Positions 1 through 10,445 of a stretch of DNA of 64,000 nucleotides are shown one piece after another. How positions within the stretch are numbered: the first letter of the stretch is position 1; every line of letters begins with the position of its first letter. A program made the position numbers and the translations under genes. This stretch comes from Delftia sp. PS-11 (lineage in GTDB: Bacteria > Pseudomonadota > Gammaproteobacteria > Burkholderiales > Burkholderiaceae_C), in the NCBI RefSeq assembly GCF_029870285.1, contig NZ_JACSYA010000022.1, positions 1 through 64,000 on the forward strand, written 5' to 3'. The notes beneath the pieces are model-generated. The model had not been told where the DNA came from, made no database searches, and saw only the letters and a program-made list of their open reading frames with translations.

Positions 1-8
1 GAGCTGAA

Positions 9-923
9 TCAGGCTTCAGGCTGCTGCTGCGCTTCACCTGCCTCGGCGTCTGCTGCAGGCGCTTGTTCGCCGGACTGGTTCAGCGCCTGGCGCACGCCTG
101 CCTTTTCGCCAGCGGTGGCGAACTTGCTGTACTTGCCCACGATGGACACCAGCGCGCCGTAGATGCGCGGGTTGCCGGCCAGGCATTCCTTTTGTTCGAG
201 GAAGTCGGCCTCGCCCGTGAAGTTGCCGACCAGGCCGCCAGCCTCGGTCACCAGCAGGCTGCCGGCGGCCACGTCCCAGATTTGCAGGCCGCTTTCAAAG
301 AAGCCGTCGGCAAAGCCTGCAGCCACGTAGGCCAGGTCCAGCGCGGCAGCGCCGGGGCGGCGCACGCCTGCGGTTTCCTGCATCACGTCGCCCAGCATGT
401 TCATGTACTGCTTGAAGTTGTCGCCACGGCGGAAGGGGAAGCCTGTGGAGATCAGGCTGTCCTTGAGCTGGATGCGCTTGGACACGCGGATGCGGCGGTC
501 GTTGAGGTAGGCGCCACGGCCGCGCGTGGCCGTGAACAGGTCGTTGCGCGAGGGGTCGTAGACCACGGCGTGTTCGACCTTGCCCTTGAAGGCCAGCGCG
601 ATGCTCACGCAGTAGACGGGGAAGCCGTGGATGAAGTTGGTGGTGCCGTCCAGCGGATCGATGATCCAGACGTAGTCCGAGCTCTTGGCGCCGTATTCGC
701 TGCCCGATTCCTCGGCCAGGATGCCGTGGCCGGGGTAGGCGCCCAGCAGTGTCTCGATGATGGCCTGCTCGGCGGCCTTGTCCACCTCTGTCACAAAGTC
801 GTTGACCTGCTTTTGCGCTACGCGCACGGATTCCACGTCCAGGGCCGCGCGGTTGATGATGGCGCCGGCGGCGCGAGCGGCCTTGATGGCCACGTTGAGC
901 ATGGGATGCAGGTTGGTCGACAT
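9..923 (-). CDS. suhB: Inositol-1-monophosphatase family protein SuhB
   Basis: This is a 304-residue member of the Mg2+/Li+-dependent inositol monophosphatase family. The family hydrolyses inositol phosphates; in enterobacteria SuhB also works with NusA/NusB in rRNA transcription antitermination. Visible motifs are the metal-binding [12 protein letters not shown] block (about residues 85-96), an upstream EESG glutamate, and WDVAAG near residue 220 that closes the metal site. The C-terminal ~35 residues are a low-complexity Ala/Glu/Gln tail that the core fold does not need. I chose the ATG at 923 because the protein starts [20 protein letters not shown], the usual family N-terminus; the frame stays open about 38 codons upstream without family similarity. 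It is divergent from trmJ across about 205 bp. The family call is secure; the antitermination role is inferred by homology. Confidence 0.93.
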   Translation of the reverse strand: MSTNLHPMLNVAIKAARAAGAIINRAALDVESVRVAQKQVNDFVTEVDKAAEQAIIETLLGAYPGHGILAEESGSEYGAKSSDYVWIIDPLDGTTNFIHGFPVYCVSIALAFKGKVEHAVVYDPSRNDLFTATRGRGAYLNDRRIRVSKRIQLKDSLISTGFPFRRGDNFKQYMNMLGDVMQETAGVRRPGAAALDLAYVAAGFADGFFESGLQIWDVAAGSLLVTEAGGLVGNFTGEADFLEQKECLAGNPRIYGALVSIVGKYSKFATAGEKAGVRQALNQSGEQAPAADAEAGEAQQQPEA

Positions 924-1128
924 AGATTGTGAGGCGTAGGCGGGGCAGCGGCTGTGCAAGGGCTCTTGCGAAAAGCGGGCTGTCCGACGCGGATAAGAAC
1001 GGAAAAAGCCGCGTCCGGCGATGCGGTGCGGCGACAATAGCGCGCAATTTTAACCGGCTTGCCCGATTTGTGCTGCGCAACCTCTCCCGCGTGGGGACTC
1101 TGCCCGCTGCGCGCCGCCCTGTGATGCC

Positions 1129-1914
1129 ATGAAAACCCGATTCGTACTGATAGAAACCAGCCACGCCGGCAATGTGGGCGCCGCCGCCCGCGCCCTCAAG
1201 ACCATGGGCTTCGATGATCTGGTGCTGGTGCGCCCGCGCTGGCCCAATGTGCTGCGCAAGGAAGAAACTATCCAGCGTGCCAGCGGCGCCCTGGATGTGC
1301 TGGGCCATGCGCGCGTGGTCGAGACGCTGGAGGAGGCGCTCGATGGCATCAGCCATCTGTGCGCCACGGCCATGACGCCGCGCGACTTCGGCCCGCCCAC
1401 GCGCACGCCGCGCCAGCATTTCGAGCTGCTGCTCAGCGGCGCGCTGGATGTGCTGGACGAGGGGGCCGAGCCTGCGCCGCAGGAGTCCGCGCCGCGCTGC
1501 AACCAGGCGGGCGTGGCCTTTCTGTTCGGCTGCGAGCGCTTTGGCATGAGCAATGACGATGTCTACCGCTGCGATGTGGCGCTGTCGATTCCGTCCAATC
1601 CGCAGTTCGGCTCGCTGAACCTGGGCGCGGCCATCCAGGTGGTGGCCTATGAGTGGCGCCAGGCCCTGGGCGGTTTTCCCGTGGTGGAGCACACGCCCGC
1701 GCCGCAGCGCGCCGATGCGGCCCAGGTGGCCGGTATGCTGGGCCACTGGGAGCAGGCGCTGGCCCATATCGGTTTTCTGGACCCGGCCGCGCCCAAGAAG
1801 CTCATGCCGCGCCTGAATCAGCTTTTCAACCGCGCGCAACTGACGGCCGAGGAAATCCACATCCTGCGCGGTGTTGCCAAAGCCATGCTGCAGAGCACAC
1901 CGCCGAAACGCTAG
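1129..1914 (+). CDS. trmJ: tRNA (cytidine/uridine-2'-O-)-methyltransferase TrmJ (SpoU family)
   Basis: This 261-residue SPOUT-class enzyme methylates the 2'-O of nucleotide 32 in several tRNAs, using S-adenosylmethionine. The three SpoU motifs are present: motif 1 with NVGAAARA near residue 16, motif 2 [14 protein letters not shown] near residues 130-143, and motif 3 [15 protein letters not shown] near residues 150-164, which forms part of the trefoil-knot SAM site. Length and the C-terminal helical extension match TrmJ rather than TrmH or RlmB. It is divergent from suhB and 37 bp upstream of cysE, so trmJ and cysE are probably co-transcribed. The identification as TrmJ, as opposed to another SpoU enzyme, rests on overall sequence character. 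Confidence 0.9.
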   Translation: MKTRFVLIETSHAGNVGAAARALKTMGFDDLVLVRPRWPNVLRKEETIQRASGALDVLGHARVVETLEEALDGISHLCATAMTPRDFGPPTRTPRQHFELLLSGALDVLDEGAEPAPQESAPRCNQAGVAFLFGCERFGMSNDDVYRCDVALSIPSNPQFGSLNLGAAIQVVAYEWRQALGGFPVVEHTPAPQRADAAQVAGMLGHWEQALAHIGFLDPAAPKKLMPRLNQLFNRAQLTAEEIHILRGVAKAMLQSTPPKR

Positions 1915-1951
1915 ACTGATCGGTCTTGTCAACAATAACCCACCCCGTTTG

Positions 1952-2779
1952 ATGCTTGCCCGCCTGCGCTCCGACATCCAGTGCATCCTCGACCGCGACC
2001 CTGCGGCCCGCAGCACCTGGGAGGTCATCACCTGTTATCCGGGTCTGCACGCGATCTGGCTGCAACGTCCGGCGCACTGGTGCTGGAACCATGGCTTCAA
2101 GTGGCTGGGGCGCTTCATCTCACACATGGGCCGCTGGCTGACCGGCATCGAAATCCACCCGGGTGCCGTCATTGGCGAGCGTGTTTTCATCGACCATGGC
2201 ATGGGCGTGGTGATCGGCGAAACCGCCGTGGTCGGTGACGGCTGCACCATCTACCACGGCGTGACTTTGGGCGGCACCTCGCTGTACAAGGGCGCCAAGC
2301 GCCACCCGACGCTGGGCCGCGATGTGGTGGTCAGCGCGGGCGCCAAGGTGCTGGGCGGCTTCGAGGTGGGCGATGGCGCCAAGATCGGCAGCAATGCCGT
2401 TGTCATCAAGCCTGTGCCCGCAGGCGCCACGGCGGTGGGCATTCCGGCGCGCATCATCCCCAGCAAGAACGGCCTGAGCGCCGATGTGACCGAGACCGAT
2501 GCCGCCACCGCCAGGGCGGCCGAGCCGGCCAAGGCCCGCGACTGCGCCGAGCCCCAGCCTTTCACGGCCTATGGCATCACCCAGGAGGTGGACCCCGTGG
2601 CCCAGGCCATGCGCGGCCTGAGCGATGGGGCGGCCGCGCACGAGCAGCAGATTGCGCTGCTGTGGGAGGCCATTGCCAAGCTGTCGGCCAGCAGCAAGGT
2701 GGGCGACTGCGTGCCTTGCGAGTCCGAGCGCCCGCAGGCCTTCCGCAAGGACAAGATTGACCAGATCATGGGCAAGTAG
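1952..2779 (+). CDS. cysE: Serine O-acetyltransferase
   Basis: CysE transfers an acetyl group from acetyl-CoA to L-serine, giving O-acetylserine, the carbon skeleton for cysteine. The start at 1952 gives 275 residues beginning [20 protein letters not shown]. The N-terminal helical part is short, as in the compact CysE type of about 250-310 residues. A left-handed beta-helix follows, with hexapeptide repeats from about residue 68 ([24 protein letters not shown]), and includes the catalytic DHG motif. The last ~90 residues are a variable, mostly helical tail. It lies downstream of trmJ, and the O-acetylserine/cysteine exporter homologue EamA is elsewhere in the window at 34.6 kb. An upstream extension in the same frame overlaps trmJ and looks non-coding. 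Confidence 0.93.
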   Translation: MLARLRSDIQCILDRDPAARSTWEVITCYPGLHAIWLQRPAHWCWNHGFKWLGRFISHMGRWLTGIEIHPGAVIGERVFIDHGMGVVIGETAVVGDGCTIYHGVTLGGTSLYKGAKRHPTLGRDVVVSAGAKVLGGFEVGDGAKIGSNAVVIKPVPAGATAVGIPARIIPSKNGLSADVTETDAATARAAEPAKARDCAEPQPFTAYGITQEVDPVAQAMRGLSDGAAAHEQQIALLWEAIAKLSASSKVGDCVPCESERPQAFRKDKIDQIMGK

Positions 2780-2820
2780 GCCCGCCGCCGATGGATCACC
2801 CACAGGAAACTCTGCCGAGC

Positions 2821-3483
2821 ATGAACGTTGAACAGGCCTTGCATGCGCGCCGCTCTGTGCGCGCCTTCCTGCCCCAGGCGCCCGATGCGGCCCTGGTGCG
2901 CACCCTGATGGAGCAATCGGCCCAGGCGGCCTCGGGCGGCAATATGCAGCCCTGGCGCGTGCTGGCCTTGACAGGCCAGCCGCTGCAGCAACTGCTGGAA
3001 GCTGTTGCCCAGGCCGAGCCGCAGGACAGCCAGCCGGGCCTGTCCTATCCGCCCAACCTGTGGGAGCCGTACCGCAGCCGGCGTTTTGCCAATGGCGAGG
3101 ATCTGTACCGCGCGCTGGGCATTCCGCGCGATGACAAGCCTGCGCGCCTGGAGCAACTGGCGCGCAACGGCCAGTTCTTTGGCGCGCCTGTGGGCCTGAT
3201 CGTGGCGGTGGACCAGCGCATGGGCCTGCCCCAATGGGCGGACCTGGGCATTTACCTGCAGTCGTTCATGCTGCTGGCCTGCTCTCATGGCCTGGCCACT
3301 TGCGCCCAGGGCTTCTGGCGCCGCTACGGCGATACGGTGGCCCGCACGCTGGCGCTGCCCGAAGGCTATCAGGTGGCCTTTGGCGTGGCGCTGGGCTATG
3401 AAGACAAGAGCGCGCCCATCAACGGCTGGCGCTCCACGCGCGCGCCTTTCGCCGAGTGGGGCGAGATGCGCGGCTTTGCCTGA
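2821..3483 (+). CDS. Nitroreductase family FMN-dependent oxidoreductase
   Basis: This is a 220-residue nitroreductase-fold protein. These enzymes use FMN and NAD(P)H to reduce nitro compounds, quinones or similar acceptors; the physiological substrate cannot be read from sequence. The N-terminal ARRSVRAF is the conserved FMN phosphate-binding segment, followed by the QAASGGNMQPWRVLAL motif near residues 38-53. The C-terminal part contains LGIYLQSFMLLACSHGLATCAQGFW, a typical helix and dimer-interface segment. I preferred the ATG at 2821 over one at 2791 because AGGAAA lies about 11 bases upstream and homologues begin just before the ARRS motif. It is 41 bp after cysE and ends about 65 bp before the TPP riboswitch. 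Confidence 0.85.
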   Translation: MNVEQALHARRSVRAFLPQAPDAALVRTLMEQSAQAASGGNMQPWRVLALTGQPLQQLLEAVAQAEPQDSQPGLSYPPNLWEPYRSRRFANGEDLYRALGIPRDDKPARLEQLARNGQFFGAPVGLIVAVDQRMGLPQWADLGIYLQSFMLLACSHGLATCAQGFWRRYGDTVARTLALPEGYQVAFGVALGYEDKSAPINGWRSTRAPFAEWGEMRGFA

Positions 3484-3549
3484 TCCGGGCGCAGCCATCG
3501 GGATAAACCCGGCCCGGACCTGCCAGCGGCCCGGCATGGCCTATACTGG

Positions 3550-3664
3550 CCGCTGCTCCGGGGTGTGCTGACGCACTGAGATGCCAACCGGTCCATGCAT
3601 TGCATGGGCCGTGCGGCGAACCCGACGAACTTGATCCGGTTCATACCGGCGGAAGAAGAGCGGG
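3550..3664 (+). ncRNA. TPP riboswitch (THI element)
   Basis: The aptamer shows the two hallmark blocks of the thiamine pyrophosphate riboswitch. The 5' block is CGGGGTG...CTGAGAT at 3559-3582. The 3' block begins GAACTTGATCCGGTTCATAC near 3627 and continues CGGCGGAAGA, matching the pyrophosphate-sensor region. A variable P3 extension (GGTCCATGCATTGCATGGGCC) lies between them. CCGCT (3550-3554) and AGCGG (3659-3663) can close P1. It sits about 266 nt upstream of thiC in the same orientation, as expected for feedback control of thiamine biosynthesis by TPP. Confidence 0.95.
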
Positions 3665-5873
<2,209 letters not shown>

Positions 5874-5880
5874 TGCCCGC

Positions 5881-5905
5881 AGGCACTGCTGGGGCGGCGG
5901 TGCCT
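5881..5905 (+). terminator. Candidate thiC terminator
   Basis: AGGCACTGC (5881-5889) pairs with GCGGTGCCT (5897-5905), nine pairs with one G-T wobble and a 7-nt loop, followed by TTGTG. It lies 8 bp after the thiC stop codon in the gap to a convergent gene. The T run is short, so termination strength is uncertain. Confidence 0.5.
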
Positions 5906-5984
5906 TTGTGAAGCCTGTCCAGAAAGCGGGTCTTGCACCCGCTCTCGAACGCACCGCTGTGCCGCATTTTCTGCCACAGCCCTT

Positions 5985-7439
5985 TCAGCCCGGTGCGTTG
6001 TAGTCGAACACTTTGCCCCGGTTCAGCAGGCCCTTGGGGTCCAGCGCGGCCTTGATGGCCCGCATGGTGGCGATTTCGGCGGGCGTGCGTGTCAGGCCCA
6101 GCACATGTTTGCGCTTGAGCCCGATGCCGTGCTCGGCCGAGACCGAGCCGTTCATCTCGCCCGTGATGCCGAAGACGGTGGCCTGCACCGCTGCGCGGCT
6201 GGCTTCGCTCCAGCCGGGCTCCTGCACGACGATATGGATGTTGCCGTCGCCCAGGTGGCCGTAGACGAGGATGCTCGCCTGCGGCCAGCCGGCGCGCAGC
6301 GCAGCCTGGCAGCGCCGGGCGGCTTCGCTGATGTCCGAGATGGCGAAGCTGATGTCGAAGGAGACGCGGCCGGGAAGGTATCTCTCGTATTCGCCGGGTG
6401 CGTCGCGGATGGCCCAGAAGGCGGCTGCGTCCGATTGCGAGGCAGCGATGGCGGCATCTTCGATGATGCCGGCCTGCAGCATGTCGCCCAGGAAGTCCTC
6501 GAAGTCCTGGGCCTGGCGCTGTGCATTCGCTGCACTGCTTTCCAGCAGCACGTAAAAGCCGTGGCTGCCGGGCAGCGGCGGGCGCATGCCGTGCATTTGC
6601 GTGGTCACGAAGTCGTAGTAGCCGGGCCACATGACCTCGAAAGCCGATACCCCGGCGGGCAGCGCGGCCTGCGCACGTGACAGCAGCGTGGTGGCCGCCG
6701 CGCAGTCCGCCAGGCCGCAGAAGGCGGTGCACAGGGCCGCAGGCCGGGGGTGCAGCCGCAGCACGGCGCGGGTGATGACGGCCAGCGTGCCTTCGCTGCC
6801 GATCAGCAGCTGGCGCAGGTCGTATCCGGTGTTGTTCTTGATCATGCGGTGGCGCCCGCCGATGACCTGGCCGTCCGCCAGCACGGCCTCGACGTCCAGC
6901 ACCTGCTCGCGTGCCATGCCGTAGCGGATGACACGGTTGCCGCCGGCGTTGGTGGCCAGGTTGCCGCCGATGGTGGCGCTGCCGCGCGCGCCCAGGTCCA
7001 GCGCAAAGAGCAGGCCCGCCGCATGGGCGGCTTCCTGCACGGTCTGCAGGGGCGTGCCTGCCAGCACGGTCATGGTCGCAGCGGCCGTGTCGATGTGTTC
7101 GATGCCCCGCATGCGCTCCAGCGACAGGGCGACTTCTCCTTCGCCCAGGCAGGCGCCGCCGGACAGGCCGGTCAGCCCACCCTGGGTGACCACGGGCTGG
7201 TCCAGGCTGTGGCAGATCTTCAGCGCCAGCGCCACCTGCTGCGTGTCTGCCGGGCGCACCAGCGCGATCGGGTCCGCGCAGGGCATGCGGCTGGCGTCGG
7301 CATGCCGCCTTCCGGCGAATTCCCCGGGGCCTTGCACGGCGCTGGCACCCAGCGCATCGCGCAAGGTGCCCAGCACACGTGCATGCCGCGCGGCATCGGC
7401 GTGGGGGGCTGCTTTGGACTCTGTGGAGTGCTGCGTCAT
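5985..7439 (-). CDS. FAD-linked oxidase, D-2-hydroxyacid dehydrogenase type (GlcD/D-LDH family)
   Basis: This 484-residue flavoprotein belongs to the vanillyl-alcohol-oxidase fold group that includes GlcD, D-lactate dehydrogenase and D-2-hydroxyglutarate dehydrogenase. The FAD pyrophosphate loop is QGGLTGLSGGA near residues 92-102, followed by GARGSATIGGNLATNAGGNR near 150-169. The C-terminal domain has VYGHLGDGNIHI and SAEHGIGLKRK, which supply metal and substrate ligands. It therefore probably oxidises a D-2-hydroxy acid; which one cannot be read from sequence. It has no signal peptide. It is convergent with thiC and divergent from the sugar/polyol operon at 7671, sharing an A+T-rich promoter region, so it may belong to that pathway functionally. 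Confidence 0.85.
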   Translation of the reverse strand: MTQHSTESKAAPHADAARHARVLGTLRDALGASAVQGPGEFAGRRHADASRMPCADPIALVRPADTQQVALALKICHSLDQPVVTQGGLTGLSGGACLGEGEVALSLERMRGIEHIDTAAATMTVLAGTPLQTVQEAAHAAGLLFALDLGARGSATIGGNLATNAGGNRVIRYGMAREQVLDVEAVLADGQVIGGRHRMIKNNTGYDLRQLLIGSEGTLAVITRAVLRLHPRPAALCTAFCGLADCAAATTLLSRAQAALPAGVSAFEVMWPGYYDFVTTQMHGMRPPLPGSHGFYVLLESSAANAQRQAQDFEDFLGDMLQAGIIEDAAIAASQSDAAAFWAIRDAPGEYERYLPGRVSFDISFAISDISEAARRCQAALRAGWPQASILVYGHLGDGNIHIVVQEPGWSEASRAAVQATVFGITGEMNGSVSAEHGIGLKRKHVLGLTRTPAEIATMRAIKAALDPKGLLNRGKVFDYNAPG

Positions 7440-7530
7440 GGGCGTGCTCGGGTCAGGGCCTGCAGTACGTGTCCGCGTGGGCGCGCTGCAGGCGGGTCAT
7501 GAGGGGGCTGTGGTGCGGACAGCTTGCGAT

Positions 7531-7620
7531 GGGTTGATGCTAAACATTTGTAAAACTACTTTTTATGGGTGTTAACCAGAATAATTTTTATTATTGATGG
7601 GAAATATTATTAGCAAAACT
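7531..7620. promoter_or_regulatory. A+T-rich divergent promoter/operator region
   Basis: By direct count 66 of these 90 bases are A or T, far above the surrounding coding sequence. The segment lies between the divergent flavoprotein (start 7439) and the sugar/polyol operon (start 7671). It contains a near-palindrome at 7580-7595 (AATAAT...ATTATT) and a further AATATTATT at 7603-7611. I read it as the promoter and operator area of the operon; a specific -35/-10 pair cannot be assigned with confidence, and no regulator gene is adjacent. Confidence 0.5.
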
Positions 7621-7670
7621 TAACTTGTGTGTGTCTGCTGTGGCAGGCGCACGGAGGGTATGGAGATACC

Positions 7671-8318
7671 ATGCAGTGGCCTGAACCTTGTGTTTTCACC
7701 GTGGACCTGGATGCCGGGCGGATGGCCGGGCCTGTCCACCGCTACCGCAAGCGCCTGTGCGATCTGCAGGGGCTGTATGCCGATGAGGCCGCGTTCGCTG
7801 CGCTGCTGGCGCAGCAGGGCCAGGAGGTGGTGTATGAGGTCACCGACCACCGTCCCAGCGGCGAGCCGGGCGATCTGATCACCGGCGTGACGCGCATGGC
7901 GCCGGGCAAGGTGGGTGACGAGTACTTCATGACGCGCGGCCATATGCATGCGGTGGCAGACCGGCCCGAGCTGTACTTTGGCCTCAAGGGCCATGGGTTG
8001 ATGGTGATGGAGTCCGCCGATGGCCAGACGCGCACCGTGGAGATGGCGCCGCAGGTGGTGTGCTATGTGCCGCCCCTGTGGATTCACCGCAGCGTCAATA
8101 CCGGCACGCAGGATCTGGTGATGCTGTTTTGCTACCCGGCCGATGCGGGGCAGGACTACGGCATCATCGAGCGCTCCAACGGGCTGCGCACGCGCATCGT
8201 CGATGATGGCCAGGGCGGCTGGCGCATCCAGGCCAACCCCGGCTATGCCGGGCGCAGCGCCGCCCAGGTGCTGATGCTGCAAGGCCTGCTGCGCCAGGGT
8301 GGGGAGGCGCAGCCATGA
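7671..8318 (+). CDS. Cupin-type glucose-6-phosphate isomerase family protein
   Basis: This 215-residue protein resembles the archaeal-type phosphoglucose isomerase, a metal-dependent single-domain cupin unrelated to ordinary Pgi. The metal ligands are in place: GHMHAVADRPE gives H91, H93 and E100, and H139 in PPLWIHRSVN is the fourth. Archaeal enzymes interconvert glucose-6-P and fructose-6-P, but here the gene opens an operon with a transporter and an FGGY kinase, so a different aldose/ketose or unphosphorylated sugar may be the substrate. The start at 7671 was chosen over one 42 bases upstream because ACGGAGGG (7651) and GGAG (7662) precede it and family similarity begins with this M. Its end overlaps the next start by 4 bases. 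Confidence 0.8.
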   Translation: MQWPEPCVFTVDLDAGRMAGPVHRYRKRLCDLQGLYADEAAFAALLAQQGQEVVYEVTDHRPSGEPGDLITGVTRMAPGKVGDEYFMTRGHMHAVADRPELYFGLKGHGLMVMESADGQTRTVEMAPQVVCYVPPLWIHRSVNTGTQDLVMLFCYPADAGQDYGIIERSNGLRTRIVDDGQGGWRIQANPGYAGRSAAQVLMLQGLLRQGGEAQP

Positions 8319-9370
8319 GCGCGGTTCACGGCGCCCTCGCGGGCCAGGACCCGGCTGCCCTGCGGCCTGCCACGCACCCGAGCCTGTATTTCATCGGGGT
8401 CTCCACCGGGCACAGTTCTATCATGCAGGTGTTCCCGGCCTGGGCGCGCCACCTGGGCCTGGGCGATGTGCGCATCGTGGGCATCGATCTGCCCTTGCAT
8501 GCGCCGCCTGCCGACTACCGCCGCGTGGTGCAGTTTCTCAAGACCGATCCGCTGTCGCTGGGCGCCCTGGTCACGACGCACAAGATCGACCTGTACGCGG
8601 CCTGCCGCGATCTGTTCGACGAGGCCGATGCCTATGCGCTGGCGCTGGGTGAGACCAGCTGCCTGTCCAAGCGCGGGGGACGGTTTGTCTGCCATGCCAA
8701 GGACCCGGTTTCCGCAGGGCTGGCGGTCGATGGTTTTTTGCCGCCAGGGCATTTCGAGCGCACCGGGGCGGCGGCCTTTCTGATGGGGGCGGGCGGCGCC
8801 TCGATTGCGCTGAGCTGCCATCTGATGCAGGCTGCGCGCGGGGCGGACCGGCCAGGCCGGCTCGTCATCTCCGACCCCAGCGCGCAGCGCCTGCAGGAGA
8901 TTGCGCGCATTCATCAGGCGCTGGGTGCTCTGGATATTCCCTGCGAGTACCGTCTGGTGGATGGCAGCGCCGGCAACGACGCGCTGCTGGCGCAGCAGCC
9001 GCCCGGCACTCTGGTCGTGAACGCGACCGGGCTGGGCAAGGACCGCCCGGGCTCGCCGCTGAGCGATGCCGCCGAGTTTCCGCTGCGTGCGGTGGCCTGG
9101 GAGTTCAATTACCGGGGGCATTTGCGCTTTCTCGATCAGGCGCGGCGCCAGCAGGCAAGCCGTGGCTTGCAGGTCGAGGACGGCTGGACATATTTCATCC
9201 ATGGCTGGACGCGCGTGATCGCCGAGGTTTTCGGCATCGGGATCGCCACGGATGGCCCAGGGTTCGATGCGCTCAGTCGCATCGCCGGGCAGGTCCACCA
9301 GCCTGCGCCTTCCGATGCCGCGATGGCTGCGGCCACATCACATACCCATACCACCAGGAGACACTCATGA
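8315..9370 (+). CDS. Shikimate-dehydrogenase-like NAD(P) oxidoreductase in a sugar operon
   Basis: This 351-residue protein has the two-domain AroE architecture but is clearly divergent. It opens with FIGVSTGHSS near residues 26-35, in the place of the AroE substrate-carboxylate motif. K90 in VTTHK matches the catalytic lysine, and D130 in CHAKDPVSAG matches the aspartate of the NTDG motif. GAGGAS at 158-163 is the dinucleotide-binding glycine loop, and NATGLGKD near 231 matches the second half of the fold. It is longer than AroE (about 270 residues). It overlaps both neighbours by ATGA, so it is translationally coupled between the isomerase and the binding protein. That context argues against an aromatic-pathway role and for oxidation of an imported polyol, cyclitol or related compound; this is inference. 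Confidence 0.7.
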   Translation: MSAVHGALAGQDPAALRPATHPSLYFIGVSTGHSSIMQVFPAWARHLGLGDVRIVGIDLPLHAPPADYRRVVQFLKTDPLSLGALVTTHKIDLYAACRDLFDEADAYALALGETSCLSKRGGRFVCHAKDPVSAGLAVDGFLPPGHFERTGAAAFLMGAGGASIALSCHLMQAARGADRPGRLVISDPSAQRLQEIARIHQALGALDIPCEYRLVDGSAGNDALLAQQPPGTLVVNATGLGKDRPGSPLSDAAEFPLRAVAWEFNYRGHLRFLDQARRQQASRGLQVEDGWTYFIHGWTRVIAEVFGIGIATDGPGFDALSRIAGQVHQPAPSDAAMAAATSHTHTTRRHS

Positions 9371-10341
9371 AACTGCAACGCCGCACCCTCGCCACGCTGG
9401 CCGCCTCGGCCGCAGCCCTGTCGCTCTCGGGCACGGCCCGCGCCCAGGACAAGTTCAGGATCGGGGTCTCCATGAAGACCTTGTCTGCGCCTTACTTTGC
9501 CGCGCAGATGCAGGCCGCCCAGGCCCGGGCCAAGGAGCTGGGCCACGAGGTGATCGGCACGGATGCCCAGGGCAAGCTGCAAAAGCAGATCGCCGATGTC
9601 GAGGACCTGGTCACCCGTGGCGTGAAGCTGCTGCTGATCAATCCGGTGGATGTCGATGGCATGGTCCATGCCGTCAACAGCGCCAGCGCGCGCGGCGTCA
9701 AGGTGATCGTCATGGACAGCACGCTCAACCCCAAGGCCAACTTCGTGACCCTGGTGCAGTCGTCCAACAGCCGCAATGGCCAGCTCGTGGGCAACTGGGT
9801 GGTCGATGAGCTGGGGGACAAGCCCATCCGGATCGCGCTCCTGTCCGGCGAGAAGGGCAACCCCGTGGGCCAGGAGCGCCGGCTGGGCGTGCTCGCCGGC
9901 ATCATGGAGGCGCAGCTGCGCAAGTTCGGCAAGGCGGGTGTCGAGGTGGTCGGCCAGGGCTGGGGGGCGTGGAACGACGAAGGCGGGCTCAAGGCCATGG
10001 AAGACCTGCTGGTGGCCCACAAGGATTTCAACATCGCCCTGAGCGAGAACGACAGCATGCTGCTGGGCGCGCGCCGTGCCATTGACAGCGCCAAGCGCCA
10101 GGGCGTGCTGCTGGTGGCCGCCGCCGATGGGCAAAAGGAGGCTCTGGCGCTGATCAAGCAGGGCAAGTATGGCGTGACCGGGCTCAATGATCCGGCCCTG
10201 GTGGCCCGCACCGCGCTGGAGCTGGGCATCCAGGTCGTCAGGGGCGAAGCCAAAAATGTGCCCAAGCTGACCTTCACGCCGTCGGCGGCCATCACCCGCG
10301 CCAATGTGGACAAGTACTACGACCCCAAGGCCGTGTTCTGA
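9367..10341 (+). CDS. Ribose-type sugar ABC transporter, periplasmic binding protein
   Basis: This 324-residue protein is a type I periplasmic binding protein of the RbsB/Peripla_BP_4 family. The first ~26 residues form a signal peptide (RR at 5-6, an Ala/Leu core, cleavage after ARA or AQD). The mature protein starts FRIGVSMKTLSAPYF, the usual first strand and ligand-contact loop. VTRGVKLLLINPVD and VAAADGQ are the conserved hinge-side strands. GGAG lies a few bases before the ATG, which overlaps the preceding stop codon. The ATP-binding protein and permease of the same system follow. Ligand specificity cannot be read from sequence. Confidence 0.93.
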   Translation: MKLQRRTLATLAASAAALSLSGTARAQDKFRIGVSMKTLSAPYFAAQMQAAQARAKELGHEVIGTDAQGKLQKQIADVEDLVTRGVKLLLINPVDVDGMVHAVNSASARGVKVIVMDSTLNPKANFVTLVQSSNSRNGQLVGNWVVDELGDKPIRIALLSGEKGNPVGQERRLGVLAGIMEAQLRKFGKAGVEVVGQGWGAWNDEGGLKAMEDLLVAHKDFNIALSENDSMLLGARRAIDSAKRQGVLLVAAADGQKEALALIKQGKYGVTGLNDPALVARTALELGIQVVRGEAKNVPKLTFTPSAAITRANVDKYYDPKAVF

Positions 10342-10375
10342 GCGCTCGCGCCCTGCAGTGGACGGGCACGGTGGG

Positions 10376-10413
10376 AGCGTGCAACAGGCGCGTGCAGCAG
10401 GCGCGTGCAATAG
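10376..10413 (+). repeat. Three 12-13-bp tandem units between binding-protein and ATPase genes
   Basis: The units are AGCGTGCAACAG (10376-10387), GCGCGTGCAGCAG (10388-10400) and GCGCGTGCAATAG (10401-10413). They fill part of the 104-bp gap between the binding protein and the ATPase, upstream of the AAGGAGAG ribosome-binding site. No hairpin is obvious. They could affect mRNA stability or simply reflect replication slippage. Confidence 0.8.
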
Positions 10414-10445
10414 GCCCCACGCACGAATACAAGGAGAGACAACCC

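Noticed and set aside
295..2031. Long open frame on the minus strand across suhB and trmJ
   Set aside because: It lies antisense to trmJ and overlaps suhB in another frame; its protein is Arg/Gln/His-rich low complexity. Such frames are common in GC-rich genes.
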